The position numbers and the translations under genes were made by a program. Positions 1-11,761 of a stretch of 64,000 nt of DNA are shown piece after piece (positions within the stretch are counted from its first letter, which is position 1; every line of letters starts with the position of its first letter). Source of the DNA: Rhododendron vialii (lineage: Eukaryota; Streptophyta; Magnoliopsida; Ericales; Ericaceae); assembly GCF_030253575.1 (NCBI RefSeq), contig NC_080559.1, forward strand, positions 28,794,501 to 28,858,500. Reading direction: 5' to 3'. The notes beneath the pieces were generated by a model. That model was not told the DNA's origin. It saw only the letters and a program-made list of their open reading frames with translations, and made no database searches.

Positions 1-468
1 TATGGGTTTTTGTGTTGCGGGTACATTATGTGCCTGATTAAAACATGATGGAACAAGTGTATGCAACATTTATGTATTGACAATTTGGTGGATTTTTGAT
101 TTGCAAAGCAGATATAAAATGTCAATTATGTGAGTTATAATGATAGAATGCTTTTCATAATCTGTAATCTGTATTAATGTTGAAGTATAATAAATTGAAA
201 ATATGTTGGACATGTTTTCATTAAGGCTGTTAGTAATTGTACAAGAAACGAATCGCAAGCACTCACGTAGATAGTGATCTTAAGAGGGACTAAAAGTTTT
301 ATGACATGTATTATCCATTGAACATATTCAAGGAGAGTGTCGGCGAGCTGCATTCTAGATGGGTGGAGTTATAAAGTAGTGATATCATCCACATTGTTGT
401 CTAGTTAAGCAAATAAATAGCCTGTTGGTTATGTTTTATTGATGGCGCATATATTTCTTTATTTGCAG
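1..468 (+). other. Probable intron or upstream part of the first gene
   Basis: No coding exon is visible here. The stretch is AT-rich and ends in a pyrimidine-rich tract and a CAG acceptor at 466-468, directly before an exon whose frame is open. The simplest reading is the 3' end of an intron of the gene that continues to 4222, with earlier exons left of the window. An in-frame ATG at 439 lies inside the acceptor tract and is unlikely to be the start. Confidence 0.5.
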
Positions 469-3400
469 ACACCCTTCTGTACTTGTGCCGGATTAGTTTC
501 TCCTGTGGACTTAACTTGCAAGACTTGTGGAAGACCATCTATTGAAGGAATCGGACATTCCTTTGTAAACATGCTGGGCACCTCCAATCTAGAGCTTAGT
601 GATTATATGAATCCTCAGCTGACTTGGAAGACAGTGAAAAAAGGCTTTAGAAGTTCATCTAGGCGTTCAAGGAAGCCTACCAGGACGTTGAATGTGGGCG
701 TGCAACAGGTTGATAAGAGCAGTAAAAGGGAGAAGCCATCGGTTGCTGAGTCAGAGAAGGTATATTCTCCTACTTTGCCCAGTTTTTATTTGAAGTATGC
801 TGAACTTTTCCGTGTTAACAGAGTTTTCTGTTTGACAGCTTGGTGTTGCTGTTCTTGGGCGACGTTTTGCTGAGAAAATAGAGCATGTTCCAATTAAGAA
901 AAGGAGACCACCGCACCAGTCTCCTACAACACCACCTCGAACCCCCTCACCACATCGTGAAGAGTCTCTATCATCTCAGCCTTCCTCTTCTCCACAACCT
1001 GATGATTTTGATCAGAAAACAGAGAATAAAGGTATTTCAAGTCCATGGTGGTGTTCAGATGATAGTTGTTTCCCTATGGCAGTGCAGTTGAGCATGAAGA
1101 ATGATTTTGTGAATAATCGAAAGCGTTCCAAGGTATGTAATGGAAAACGTGGTTACACGGAAGACTTCTCAGGTATTGCACTTCTTGCTGCTGCCGCATG
1201 CAATAGCAGCACTAGTGATGATGCTCAGGAAGATAAGAATGGTCCAACAGTAGATGATTTCTTGACATCAGGTCAAATTGTCTCTTCGATATCTGCTACA
1301 CGTTTAGAGAAAACTACTACATCCTCGGAATCAGGAAATCTGTTTCTGAAAGAGTCTGAAAAGGAAGAGAGTATTGATGATTTGGTAGTTCAGGACAATT
1401 CTGTGGTTTTGTCGCAGAATTTACTGGATAAGGGAGATAGCGCCAGAAAGAGTTCATCTTCTAAGAAAGAAGTCAGGCTACACTGGGATCTGAATACTGT
1501 GATGGAGGCGTGGGAGCTACCCCCCGATGATCTAAACACTGGTTCTCAAAGAAATGGTTCTGATGATGCCCCTGATGTTATTGTGCATGGTGAAAAGCCA
1601 GAGAAATTGGAAGGTTGTGTCAGTTATAGGGAACATGTGCACGCTCCGGAACAGTTAAATTATTCTGCTGCCAGAACTGAGGTGTCTACTCAGTTTTTCA
1701 GCGAGGATAAATCCCTTGATACTTGTCTTTTCCCTGGATCTGAGCCCATCTCAAACAGGCGTCTTTCAGAGGAAAAGATAAATTCATCTCCTACCAGTGT
1801 AATCATATCGAACACGGAAGCTTCTAGCAGAACTTCTGCCATCCTACTTGGCCAAAAGGTATTCATAGAGAATGTTGATCCAGGTATTCACCTTGATATG
1901 GCAATATCGGGTAAGGTTGTTTGTGCGAGTGACAGCATTCAAGCCCAAGAAGTTTCTACAAAAGCAGTTGATTTACCTGGTAATAGAACCTCTCCAACAG
2001 AGTTGGTTAGTTCAGCCACCCGTCAAATGTCAGATGTGGGGTATGCAAGTAAATCCGGGAAATCAGGTCTTTCCAACGCTTCACCTGTTCATGACAATTC
2101 TTCTGGATTAGGCACCACTTTTAGAGAAGGGCAACCTATTGTTGCCATTGATGTGGAGAGGAAACAAGACAAAGAAGTTCCTACTGCAGATGCTATTCCT
2201 ATGGATTCTTCATTCCATTGGGAGATGAAGGAACTCACGCCCAAGTATTATGAATGTTTTGGAAAGGTTGATTTAGCAGATGCTATTGATGATGGGAAGG
2301 GCTTAGATGTATCTAACAGAAGAAATGGTCCTACTGTCTGTGCTGAGAAGATGAACCAGATTGAGGGGGGTTACGAGTCTCCATTCGAGGATGGAGAACT
2401 GCGGGAGTCAGTCGTATATTCCTGTGAGGAGAATGACGGTGACGGTGAAACTGAATGTGTGGACTATGATTCTGATTGCAGAGACAGAGATGAATTTAAT
2501 GCTGCTAATCAATGTTCGTCAGAAGTTGGTTCTCACAGTTACGTAAATGGCGACAATGGAGGTTTTCCAGATAAAGAATTGCAGTCTGGAAGAGCTAATC
2601 CTCTTAAGGAATCAAGCCATTCGTCTTGTTTGATGACGCGTGCTGGGCAGAATCATTTTCCTGAAGGTTTTGAATGTTATACTGAAAGGACTGGTGAAGC
2701 AAATAACATTGGCGCACAAAAAAAATTTGCTGCTGAATTGATGGAAGGACATGATGTTATAGGTTCTTCTGCTGGAGAGGTTGGCTCAAGGGCAAGCAGG
2801 GCCATTTTTTCATCGAATTTTGAAGGAACATCTTGTTCCGATGCCTTTCATAGAAGTGATAATGTTTCTATGCAGCGGGGAAGGTAATAATAACATTGTA
2901 CTTTTAGAATTCTTGTCTGTTGCCCTTTTTCCTCAAAACAGCTTGATCACTTATTAGTTTCTTTTTTTATATCCAGGAATGACACCTGTTTTCAACCTGG
3001 AAGGATGTTCAATTCTGAAAAGTACTTGGAAAGGGATAGATCACTACAGCGTCGAAACCAAGGGGATTCAAGAAACTATTATCAAACTGGCTACTCACAA
3101 GGTACTCGGTACACCAGGCCAAGAAGTATTGCTAATTCTGGGGCAAAGATTGACGGATTGACCTTTCGTGATCGGAGACGATATACGAACTATTCCTCGA
3201 AGGATGAGCATAGACCCCCAATTAGACAGAGATCACCAGCTGACAGTGATGATGGTTATGGTGCATCTAGGAGAACGGTAGTGTCAAGAGAGAACATTGA
3301 CCACATTAGGAGTAGAGGCAGGGGCAGAATATATGGGCAGGGGTTTAGTAGAGTCCCGAGGGAGGAGTACGATGGACCTATGTCTAACAACCCTGCATCG

Positions 3401-4222
3401 TTTTCTGTCCGTCCGCCGCATTATATTTCTAGGAGGGAACACAGCTTTTCTCCCATCCGTGGTAGAGGAGCTAGTTTTTCCGGACCCCAACAGAATTCTC
3501 GATCGCGATCGAGAAGCAGATCACTTACATTTCGTGTGCAGAGGGGAAGGAACATGGGAGTAAGACGCCTGAGTAGATCTCCAGAATTCAGGTCTGATGC
3601 CAGGATGGGGAGAGGAAGGATGCCCTTTCCGAAGTCCAATCATGCAACATATGATGAAGATGGTCCCATATGCCCATCAAGAACTCACTTCTCGTCACAG
3701 CGTCATCCCAGATGGATCGATGATGAAAATTGCGAGTCCAATAGTTTTGTGGAGAGAAAATCACCAGGAAGATTGATTGGTGCAAGACAAAAGTTCAATT
3801 TTGGGGGGTGTCGTGGAAGAACAAAGTCAGATGAGTGTTTTAGACCCTTGATACGGCCTGGAAGGTTTGCTGATTATTCTGATGGGGGTGATAGGGAACA
3901 TAAGTATAATGGAGATAACAGGGAGAGGACAAAATATCACGACAAATATGATAACATTGAGAAGAATCATGGTCTGAGGCGCTGTAACACCAGTGGTGTG
4001 ACAAGGCGGTTCCGCATCGATGAAAAAGGTTGTTCTATGTTGCGTAATAGTCTCAATGAAGAAAGCTGCATTAACGGTACTGACAGAAGGGATATACAAA
4101 GGAGCACCACGGAAGGGCAAAGTCCTTTCAGATTTAGCAGTGAAAGGATGTATGCTTCTGGCCCCAAGTTGTCTAGAATTTTGTGTGATTCTAATGGTGA
4201 TGTATCACCCAGTAGAGGATGA
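469..4222 (+). CDS. Ser/Arg-rich nuclear-type protein of unknown function (3' part of gene)
   Basis: Three exons are supported: 469-759, 839-2883 and 2977-4222. The introns 760-838 and 2884-2976 are short GT-AG introns and the frame is kept across both, giving 1193 codons and a stop at 4220-4222. The first exon opens with a paired-cysteine motif (FCTC, then CKTC about 15 residues later) that may bind zinc, followed by a basic SSRRSRK segment. The long middle exon is acidic and serine-rich, with a conserved-looking block around 1480-1530 containing HWDLNTVMEAWE. The last exon is rich in Arg, Ser and Gly, with an alternating SRSRSRSRS run near 3497-3530 and RGRG patches, as in RNA-associated nuclear proteins. 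I do not recognise the family. The true start is probably outside the window. A nuclear, RNA-linked role is inferred from composition only. Confidence 0.8.
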
Positions 4223-4444
4223 CCGATGCGGCCTTTGCAATCATAGGCTTTTCCTTTTTGTGCGGTTTTTGCAGTAGATAGGATATCTTACACCTGATCA
4301 GATTCTTTTTCTCCTTTTGGTAGATATATATATTTTTTGAATTGTTGAGCTGCCTCATTCTAGCTGGCAGTGCTTAGTGCTTCTGGAAGTTATTGTTAAC
4401 CATTCTATTTTCGTTGAGGGATTCTAATGGTTTTATTGTAGCTC

Positions 4445-4623
4445 CTCTTTCTCGATCTTTTTTTTTACCTGTACCCTGGACTTGTGGGATTTTTCCTTTG
4501 GCAAACTCTGCCATTGTTGCTGTAATGTGGTCACTCTCTTTCTCGGTCTTTTTTTACCCGTGCCCTGGACTTGTGGGATTTTGCCTTTGGCGAACTCTGC
4601 CATTGTTGCTGTAATGAGGTCAC
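4445..4623. repeat. Two-copy tandem repeat in the 3' flank of the Ser/Arg-rich gene
   Basis: Units 4445-4534 and 4536-4623 are about 90% identical over about 89 bases. Both contain CCTGGACTTGTGGGAT and end in GGTCAC. The repeat lies 220-400 bases after the stop codon and is probably in the 3' UTR or just beyond it. Confidence 0.85.
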
Positions 4624-4889
4624 AAAAGGCACTATAAATGCTCTCGGTTGTTAAATACTTCTTGTATGTAGCTTCTGCGCAGTTGCAGCTGTTTTTGTAT
4701 GCTATTTTTTTTTCTTTCGTTTTGCATTATTGCGAAGGCAGTACAAGCACTAAAATCAGCTTTGTGCTTTGATAATTTTATCTTTTTACCGCTGATGTTT
4801 CTACCTTTATTGGTATGGTTATACCAATGAGGCATGGCATCAGCATGACTGAAAGTTAATAGATTTGCAGAAGCTTTCAGTTCTGTAAG

Positions 4890-5640
4890 CATTCATATTG
4901 TTTCTTTCGTGATTTGGGAAGGGATAACTTATGGTGCAATGGTCACTCATTTGCTTCGAAGTGCTTTAACACAAGTTGCTGAAACAGACTTGAGGAACTC
5001 CAAGCAATATTGCTCCCAGACTTCATCCTTAGGTTTGGCATTTTTGAATCATGCTAACTGTGGTTTATTTTATTTTATTTTGTTTTATTTTTGCTCAGGG
5101 CCTCTTTCTGGAAGTTTGCTTTGCTGATGCTTTCTCTAGCTACAACAGACAAATCACGAGGAGGATAAGAAAGGTACCGTTTCTGAGATTATTGTCCTTG
5201 TTCTTTTACACAGCTCTCTCTCTCTCTCTCTCATGCACGCAAGCGCACACAAACATGCGAAGAGAGAAAGAAAGAATGCTATTACATGCATGTATGCCTG
5301 CTCCCACTTGGCATCTATGGGTGGAGAGAATCTACAGCCGAGTTTGTTCCCCTTGGTATATGCAAGTCACTAATTGGTGATGTAGAGAAGGCATTATTGG
5401 TTTGGTTATTGCTAGTTTATGTAGATAGCAATTTTTTCGATGGATAATTTGGATTGGTGAAAGCTTTTGGTATATGGTTTTCAATATATCCCTTCACTTG
5501 TTTTGGCTGTCATGTGTAGACAGTGGCTTGTCTCGATGAGCTGTTGCAATTTGGTCTGCGACGCTCTCTTTTTCATTCATTTTTCTCATGTTATGTGGAA
5601 TATAATGTATTCTTAAACTTGTTTGTTATGACTACAAAAC
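4890..5640. repeat. Duplicated 3' flank of FRO, copy A
   Basis: This non-coding segment matches 24990-25640 and 43850-44640 over several blocks, for example around TAACACAAGTTGC, GCTCCC-GACTTCAT and CCTCTTTCTGGAAGTTTGCT. In all three places it lies downstream of the last FRO exon on the minus strand. No open frame is shared between copies. It marks the extent of the segmental duplication that carried the FRO genes. A CT microsatellite lies at 5215-5232. Confidence 0.75.
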
Positions 5641-7124
5641 ATTGATAACATCTCTTTTGGTAGATTTTGGAGCATCTGTGGAAGAACACATTGAAAAAGC
5701 TTTCCCCCCTTCTCACCAGCTAAAGCTGATTGATTTGAAATGAAGGTTATCTGACTCGTGGGATGAGCAGATTGCTGCAACGTCTTGCCTCATCTTCTTT
5801 GGACCGCTAACAAGAACCCAATGGTGGATCCTTTGCACTGTTGTAGCAATTGTGCATTTTGAAAGAAATAATAAATAGACCTATTTTTGCTACCCGGTAG
5901 TCATGTAGTTGGTGGTCTAGTGAATAGTCATGCATGGTAAACAGAGCAAGCATAGAAAACGTATATAAGAGGAGGTGGTTGACTTTGAGACCTATCAGTT
6001 TCAAACAAGTTAATAATCACTCTCAAGAATTGTTGCCACAAGGAAAATTTTAATTACGGCAGGCCACCAACTCATTATTCTGGCGGTGAATAGAACTTTC
6101 CTGAATTAGTACAGAAGTTAAGAATGTTGGCCATGACAAATGAAAATTATGAGGGGCCAATGATTGTCAAGGTGAAGAATTTTCAGCAGGAGATATATGT
6201 TGGAAAATGAAAACGATCAATCCAGAACTAATACATATAACATCCTTGTAAAATTGATGCATCCAGAGTAAAATTGATGTATCCAGAAGAGTTGCTTGTA
6301 AGAGTACCCTTTTATCCTTTGAGAACTGATGCCATCGTAATTACCTTCCTAGTTTCTCCCTGAAGTTCATTCGTATATGTGGAACAATGCTCTAGGATTT
6401 CTGGACCTGTTAGTGATGCATTTGCATGAATTCTCAGTGGTTAGGTAAATCCAAAAAAAAAGAAGAAGGAAAAGTGGAAAGTTTTCCAATTCTCTTTCCC
6501 CATTAGAAAACGATGAACCTGGCTCCACATAATAGCTGCTGCTGCAGGCGTAGTTTTGGAGATGCATATGGTTAACATGTTTAGAGCTGATTTTGCCTTG
6601 TATGAGAATCTCATGTCAGTGTTGTGATCCACATGGTAAATGTAGTACTTGTAAGAAGGCCTATGAGCAGAAGAAATTTGAGAAATGAGGATGAAATTAA
6701 AGCCCCAAGCCAAAGCCAGCTGTTTGAGCCTAAATTTGCAGAAACTGCCAAACTGGTACATCCGTGGCACTGGGCTTGAACCAGACGGGTTGGCAGAGCT
6801 TTTGGTCATCTGAAGGGAGTTCTTTCTCTATTGTTACATATGCCTCAATCTGCAAGGGCAATTGAGTAATGCCGTAGTTGCTGCCAGAGACTGGGAGGAG
6901 GAAATCTAGCATGGTGAGATCCACAGATTTCTTGAAAGCAGTAATGAGGAGAAACTGTTTTGTGCTGCAACCTCTTGTGCTTGTGCTAAAAAGGAGCTCA
7001 TGAATGATAGAGCTACAAGGAGTAATGCCACTCCCTCGGCTTATCGTCACTAGTGTGTCTTGGCTGCATGGTAGTATATATTTCCTCCTCCTCAAATATA
7101 TGTATGTCAAATGATGCATCTAAC

Positions 7125-7423
7125 TGTGAATATATATTCTGTATCTAGAATATATATTCTGTATCTTCTTGTAATATGCTATTTTAGGACATGTATCGTA
7201 ATCAAATCATAGCATAATCATAGGGTAATCATATCGTAATCATATCATAGCGTAATCATAGGGTAATCATATCGTAATCATAGGGTAATCATATCGTAAT
7301 CAAATCTTGTAATCTTCCTTTCTTAGGCATAGCTTTACTCTATTTAAAGATGTACTCACCTCATTGTAATTCATTCAGAAATAATATCAGTATTTTCCGT
7401 CTCTGTTTCTCTGTTTTCTATCA
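7125..7423 (+). repeat. 5' LTR of the copia element
   Basis: 299 bases, TG...CA ends, with an internal array of imperfect 22-base units of the type TAATCATAGGGTAATCATAT. It differs from the 3' LTR by one substitution and one extra 22-base unit. Confidence 0.95.
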
Positions 7424-7440
7424 TGGGATCGGAGCCAGGT
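7424..7440 (+). other. Primer-binding site of the copia element
   Basis: TGGGATCGGAGCC starts directly after the 5' LTR and closely matches the usual initiator tRNA-Met primer site TGGTATCAGAGCC. Confidence 0.8.
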
Positions 7441-10400
7441 TCCGAAACCCTAACCTGTTTTCCAATCAGTCTTCTATCCTCAAATCTCTTTCCCTCTGTC
7501 AGCTACTATCGTTCCCTATCTCTCTGTTTTTCAGCAACTCAATTCACAAGAAATACCCACAGCAGCCGACACCCATCCCTCTCCAACCGCCGGTGACCTA
7601 CCCACACTCTGACAACCTCCAGCAGCACTTGCAGGCACTGCAGTAGCTCCGGCAACCTCTGTTACAACTCCGACGAACCAGTCTAAGGCAGATTGGTACT
7701 CTGATTTCTTGAGGAACTACGACTTGTTCAGTTTCTCATGGCCCTTCGGCCTCAGTTTGAGCCTCTTCGTGGGGCTATCTTGCATCGGTCTCCATTGCCC
7801 TCAGTAGATGGTGCTGTTCATGAGCTTATCGCTGAGGAAACGCGGTTCAAAGTGGCTAATCTTGCACCTCCCTCACAGTCTGTCTTTGCTGCTCCATTTG
7901 CTCCATCTGGCCAATATCCGACACATCACTCGCCCACTCCAGCATCTCATCCTGTCCAATTTGCGGCCAAGCCAAGGCCTCAAATTCGTGAAGATGAGTG
8001 TAACTATTGCCATCAGAAGGGTCATTGGAAGCATCAATGCCCTAACCGTCCCAAGCCAAAGGGACGAAATGTTACTCAGTCAACTGGTCCTCATGCCCCG
8101 CATCAGTCTCGGGCACCACAACAGCATTCTCGCCCTCCTGCAGCCTTGGCAGCACCGGCCTCCAGTAGTGCACCTCCAGAGTTTGATTATGAGCAATTTC
8201 AACAGTTTCAGGCTTACATGGAAGCCATTCGAGGGGGTTCCCCCCAAGCTTCTGCCATGACTACCACTCACTCAGGTTTGCATGGTTCTCCCACCTCAGG
8301 TATCCAACCCACCACTTGGATCTTTGATTCTGGCTCTTCTCATCATATGACTCCTGATATGTCTCTTCTTAGTAATTGTGTGCCACCTGCTTTTTCTATT
8401 AGTATTGCCACAGCTAATGGTTCTCCCATGCATGTTGCTTCTATTGGCTCCATTCTATCTTCTACTGCACCTTCACTATCTATTCCTAATGTCTTTTATG
8501 TTCCTCAGTTGTCTTTGAGCCTACTTTCAATCAGCCAATTATCCGATTCTGGTTTTGATGTTGTTTTCTCTTCCTCTGGTTGTGTTGTGCAGGATCGGGA
8601 TTCCAAGAAGCAGATTGGGGCAGGCCGTAGAGTTGGTGATCTCTATCTTTTGGAGCACTTGCATCTCCCAATAAAACCTTCTTCCACTGCTGCGTCATCT
8701 TTTTGTTTAGATCATAAGTCATCTCCATTTTATCTTTGGCATTCTAGATTAGGACATCTGTCTAGTGAACGTCTAAAACTTTTAGTTAAGTCAGGTCATT
8801 TGGGTCATATTTCAGTCAGTAATATTTCAGAATGCAGTGGTTGTAAGTTTGCAAAAATGTCAGCTTTACCTTTTAATAAAAGTACCTCTATTTCTACTTC
8901 GCCTTTTCAGCTTGTTCACACTGATTTATGGGGCCCTTCTCCGGTTGCTACTAAAGGTGGTTTTGTCTATTATGTCTCTTTTGTGGATGATTTTAGTCGG
9001 TATACTTGGGTTTACTTAATGACACACAAATCTGAGTTCTTTACGATTTATAAGAATTTCCATGCCATGGTTCAAAATCAGTTTTCTACATCGGTTAAAA
9101 TTCTTCGGTCTGACTTGGGTGGGGAATATTCACTTTCAGAGTTTCATAAATTCCTAGATTCGCTTGGGACTATCCACCAATCGTCTTGCACTGACACTTC
9201 TGCCCAAAATGGTAGAGCTGAAAGAAAACATCGTCACCTTCTTAATACTGCTCGGTCTCTACTCCTATCTTCCTCCGTCCCGTCCTGTTACTGGGGAGAA
9301 GCTGTTCTCACTGCAGCCTATCTCCTGAATCGGATGCCCACCCCTCTTCTTTTTGGTAGCTCTCCTTATGAGCGGTTTTATGGTCAGGTTCCTAATTACT
9401 CTCTTCTTCGAGTGTTTGGTTCTACCTGTTTTGGTCTCCTCCCCAAGAAATACCGCACTAAGCTCAGCACCCGCTGTGTCTTAGGTGTTTTTTTAGGGTA
9501 TGGCATTAATCAAAAAGGGTATCGGTGTTATGATCCTGTGACCAAAAAGCTTTATGTTTCAAGGCACGTTGTCTTCTTAGAGCGTCTTCCCTATTTTACT
9601 CTTCCACCTCGCACTGCTCCAGTAGCCAAAGAAGACTTGATCCATATTGACCCATTTCCTATGGATCTGGATGTGCCTCCCGAAGAGTACACCTCCACTC
9701 TTCAGGTATCTGATATTTCTACAGCCCCCTCAGCATCACCTCGTCGTGCTCCGATCACCCAGGTCTACACCCGTCGTCCAACTTCTACAGCTACTCCCCA
9801 ATCTGCCTCTGCGGATCCTGATCCGCCTGCCCGCCGGTATTCCGTCCGCGACAATCGTCAACCACCGGTAAAATATGGCTTTACTAATACTTGTTTCTCA
9901 TCCTCTTATCAATCATTCCTTTCCCGCATTCACACTTATTTTGAGCCTAGGTCCTATAAAGAAGCTTGCAATGATCCCAATTGGATGGATGCCATGCAAG
10001 CTGAACTTATTGCCCTTGCTCACAATCAAACTTGGGAGTTGGTTTCACTTCCGGATGGTAAGAATCTAATCAGTTGCAAATGGGTCTACAAGGTTAAGAC
10101 TCATTCGATGGTTCTTTAGAACGGTATAAAGCCCGCTTAGTTGCTAAAGGGTTTTCTCAGGAGTATGGGATTGATTATGAGGAAACTTTTGCCCCCGTTG
10201 CCAAAATGACCACTGTTCGCACCTTGATCTCAGTGGCCGCAGTGCACCAGTGGCCTCTTTCTCAGTTGGATGTAAAGAATGCTTTTCTCAATGGCAATCT
10301 CTCTGAAGAGGTTTATATGCGGCCTCCTCCTGGCTTTTCTCATCCTTCCGGTATGGTTTGTCGCTTGCGTCGTGCTCTCTATGGCTTGAAACAGTCCCCT

Positions 10401-11484
10401 CGCGCTTGGTATTCACGCTTCCAGGATGTTGTTCTTCAGATTGGCTTCACGCCCAGCATGCATGACTCTGCTCTATTTCTCCGTCGCACCTCTCATTGCC
10501 TGGTACTTCTCTTACTTTATGTTGATGACATGATCATCACTGGTTCTGATTCTACTGCTATTGCTGAAGTCAAAAGTCATCTCTTCCGTGAGTTTGAAAT
10601 GAAAGACTTGGGCCCGCTACGTTATTTCCTTGGTATTGAAGTTGCTTCCTCTCCTCAGGGGTATCTTTTGGGACAGTCCAAGTATGTTACTGATATTCTT
10701 CACCGTGCTCGTCTCACGGATACGAAGACTGTTGATACTCCCTTTGAACTCCATGCCAAGTTCTCTGCCTCTGATGGTGTCCCCCTGCAGGATCCTACGG
10801 AATATCGCGAATTGGTGGGCTGCTTAGTTTATCTTACTGTTACTCGGCCAGATATTTCTTATGCAGTTCACATTGTTAGTCAGTTTGTCTCTGCCCCTCG
10901 GACTACGCATTGGGCTGCCCTCTTACGTATTCTCCGTTATCTTCGTGGTACCCTTCATCAGTGCCTTCTGATTTCTTCTACATCAAGCTTAACCCTCCAT
11001 GCTTATGCTGATGCTGACTGGGCAGGTGATGTCAATGACCGCAAATCTACCTCTGGCCTCTGTGTTTTTCTAGGCGATTCTCTTATCTCTTGGAAAAGCA
11101 AAAAGCAATCTGTTGTTGCTCGCTCCACCGCGGAAGCTGAATATCGTGCCATGGCCCATGCTACCTCTGAAATCGTTTGGCTTCGCTGGCTTATTTCCGA
11201 TATGGGGGTCTCTGTTACTACTCCTACGCCTCTTTACTGCGACAATAAGAGTGCTATTCAGCTTGCTCACAACTCGGTCTTCCATGAGCGCACGAAGCAC
11301 ATTGAGATTGATTGTCATTTCATACGTCAGCATCTTCAGTCTGGCACCATTGCTTTACCCTTCGTCTCCTCCACATTGCAGCTGGCTGATTTCTTCACGA
11401 AGACCCATACCGCTGCTCGTTTCCGCTTTCTCCTTGACAAACTCTCGATGCTCTCTGCCCTCGCACCTTGAGTTTGAGGGGGGG

Positions 11485-11761
11485 TGTGAATATATATTCT
11501 GTATCTAGAATATATATTCTGTATCTTCTTGTAATATGCTATTTTAGGACATGTATCGTAATCAAATCATAGCATAATCATAAGGTAATCATATCGTAAT
11601 CATATCATAGCGTAATCATAGGGTAATCATATCGTAATCAAATCTTGTAATCTTCCTTTCTTAGGCATAGCTTTACTCTATTTAAAGATGTACTCACCTC
11701 ATTGTAATTCATTCAGAAATAATATCAGTATTTTCCGTCTCTGTTTCTCTGTTTTCTATCA
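11485..11761 (+). repeat. 3' LTR of the copia element
   Basis: 277 bases, preceded by a run of G residues (polypurine tract, about 11473-11484). It is nearly identical to the 5' LTR, which points to a recent insertion. Confidence 0.95.

Noticed and set aside
439-468. ATG at 439 as the start of the first gene
   Set aside because: It lies in a T-rich tract ending in a CAG acceptor at 468, so it is probably intronic, and the gene likely begins outside the window.
4909-5380. Short open frames in the duplicated flank that at first looked like a separate plus-strand gene
   Set aside because: The part near the FRO gene turned out to be the reverse strand of the last FRO exon, and the rest has no conserved frame among copies.
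7195-7315. 22-base repeats as a CRISPR-like array
   Set aside because: They are imperfect, have no spacers and lie within an LTR of a plant retrotransposon.
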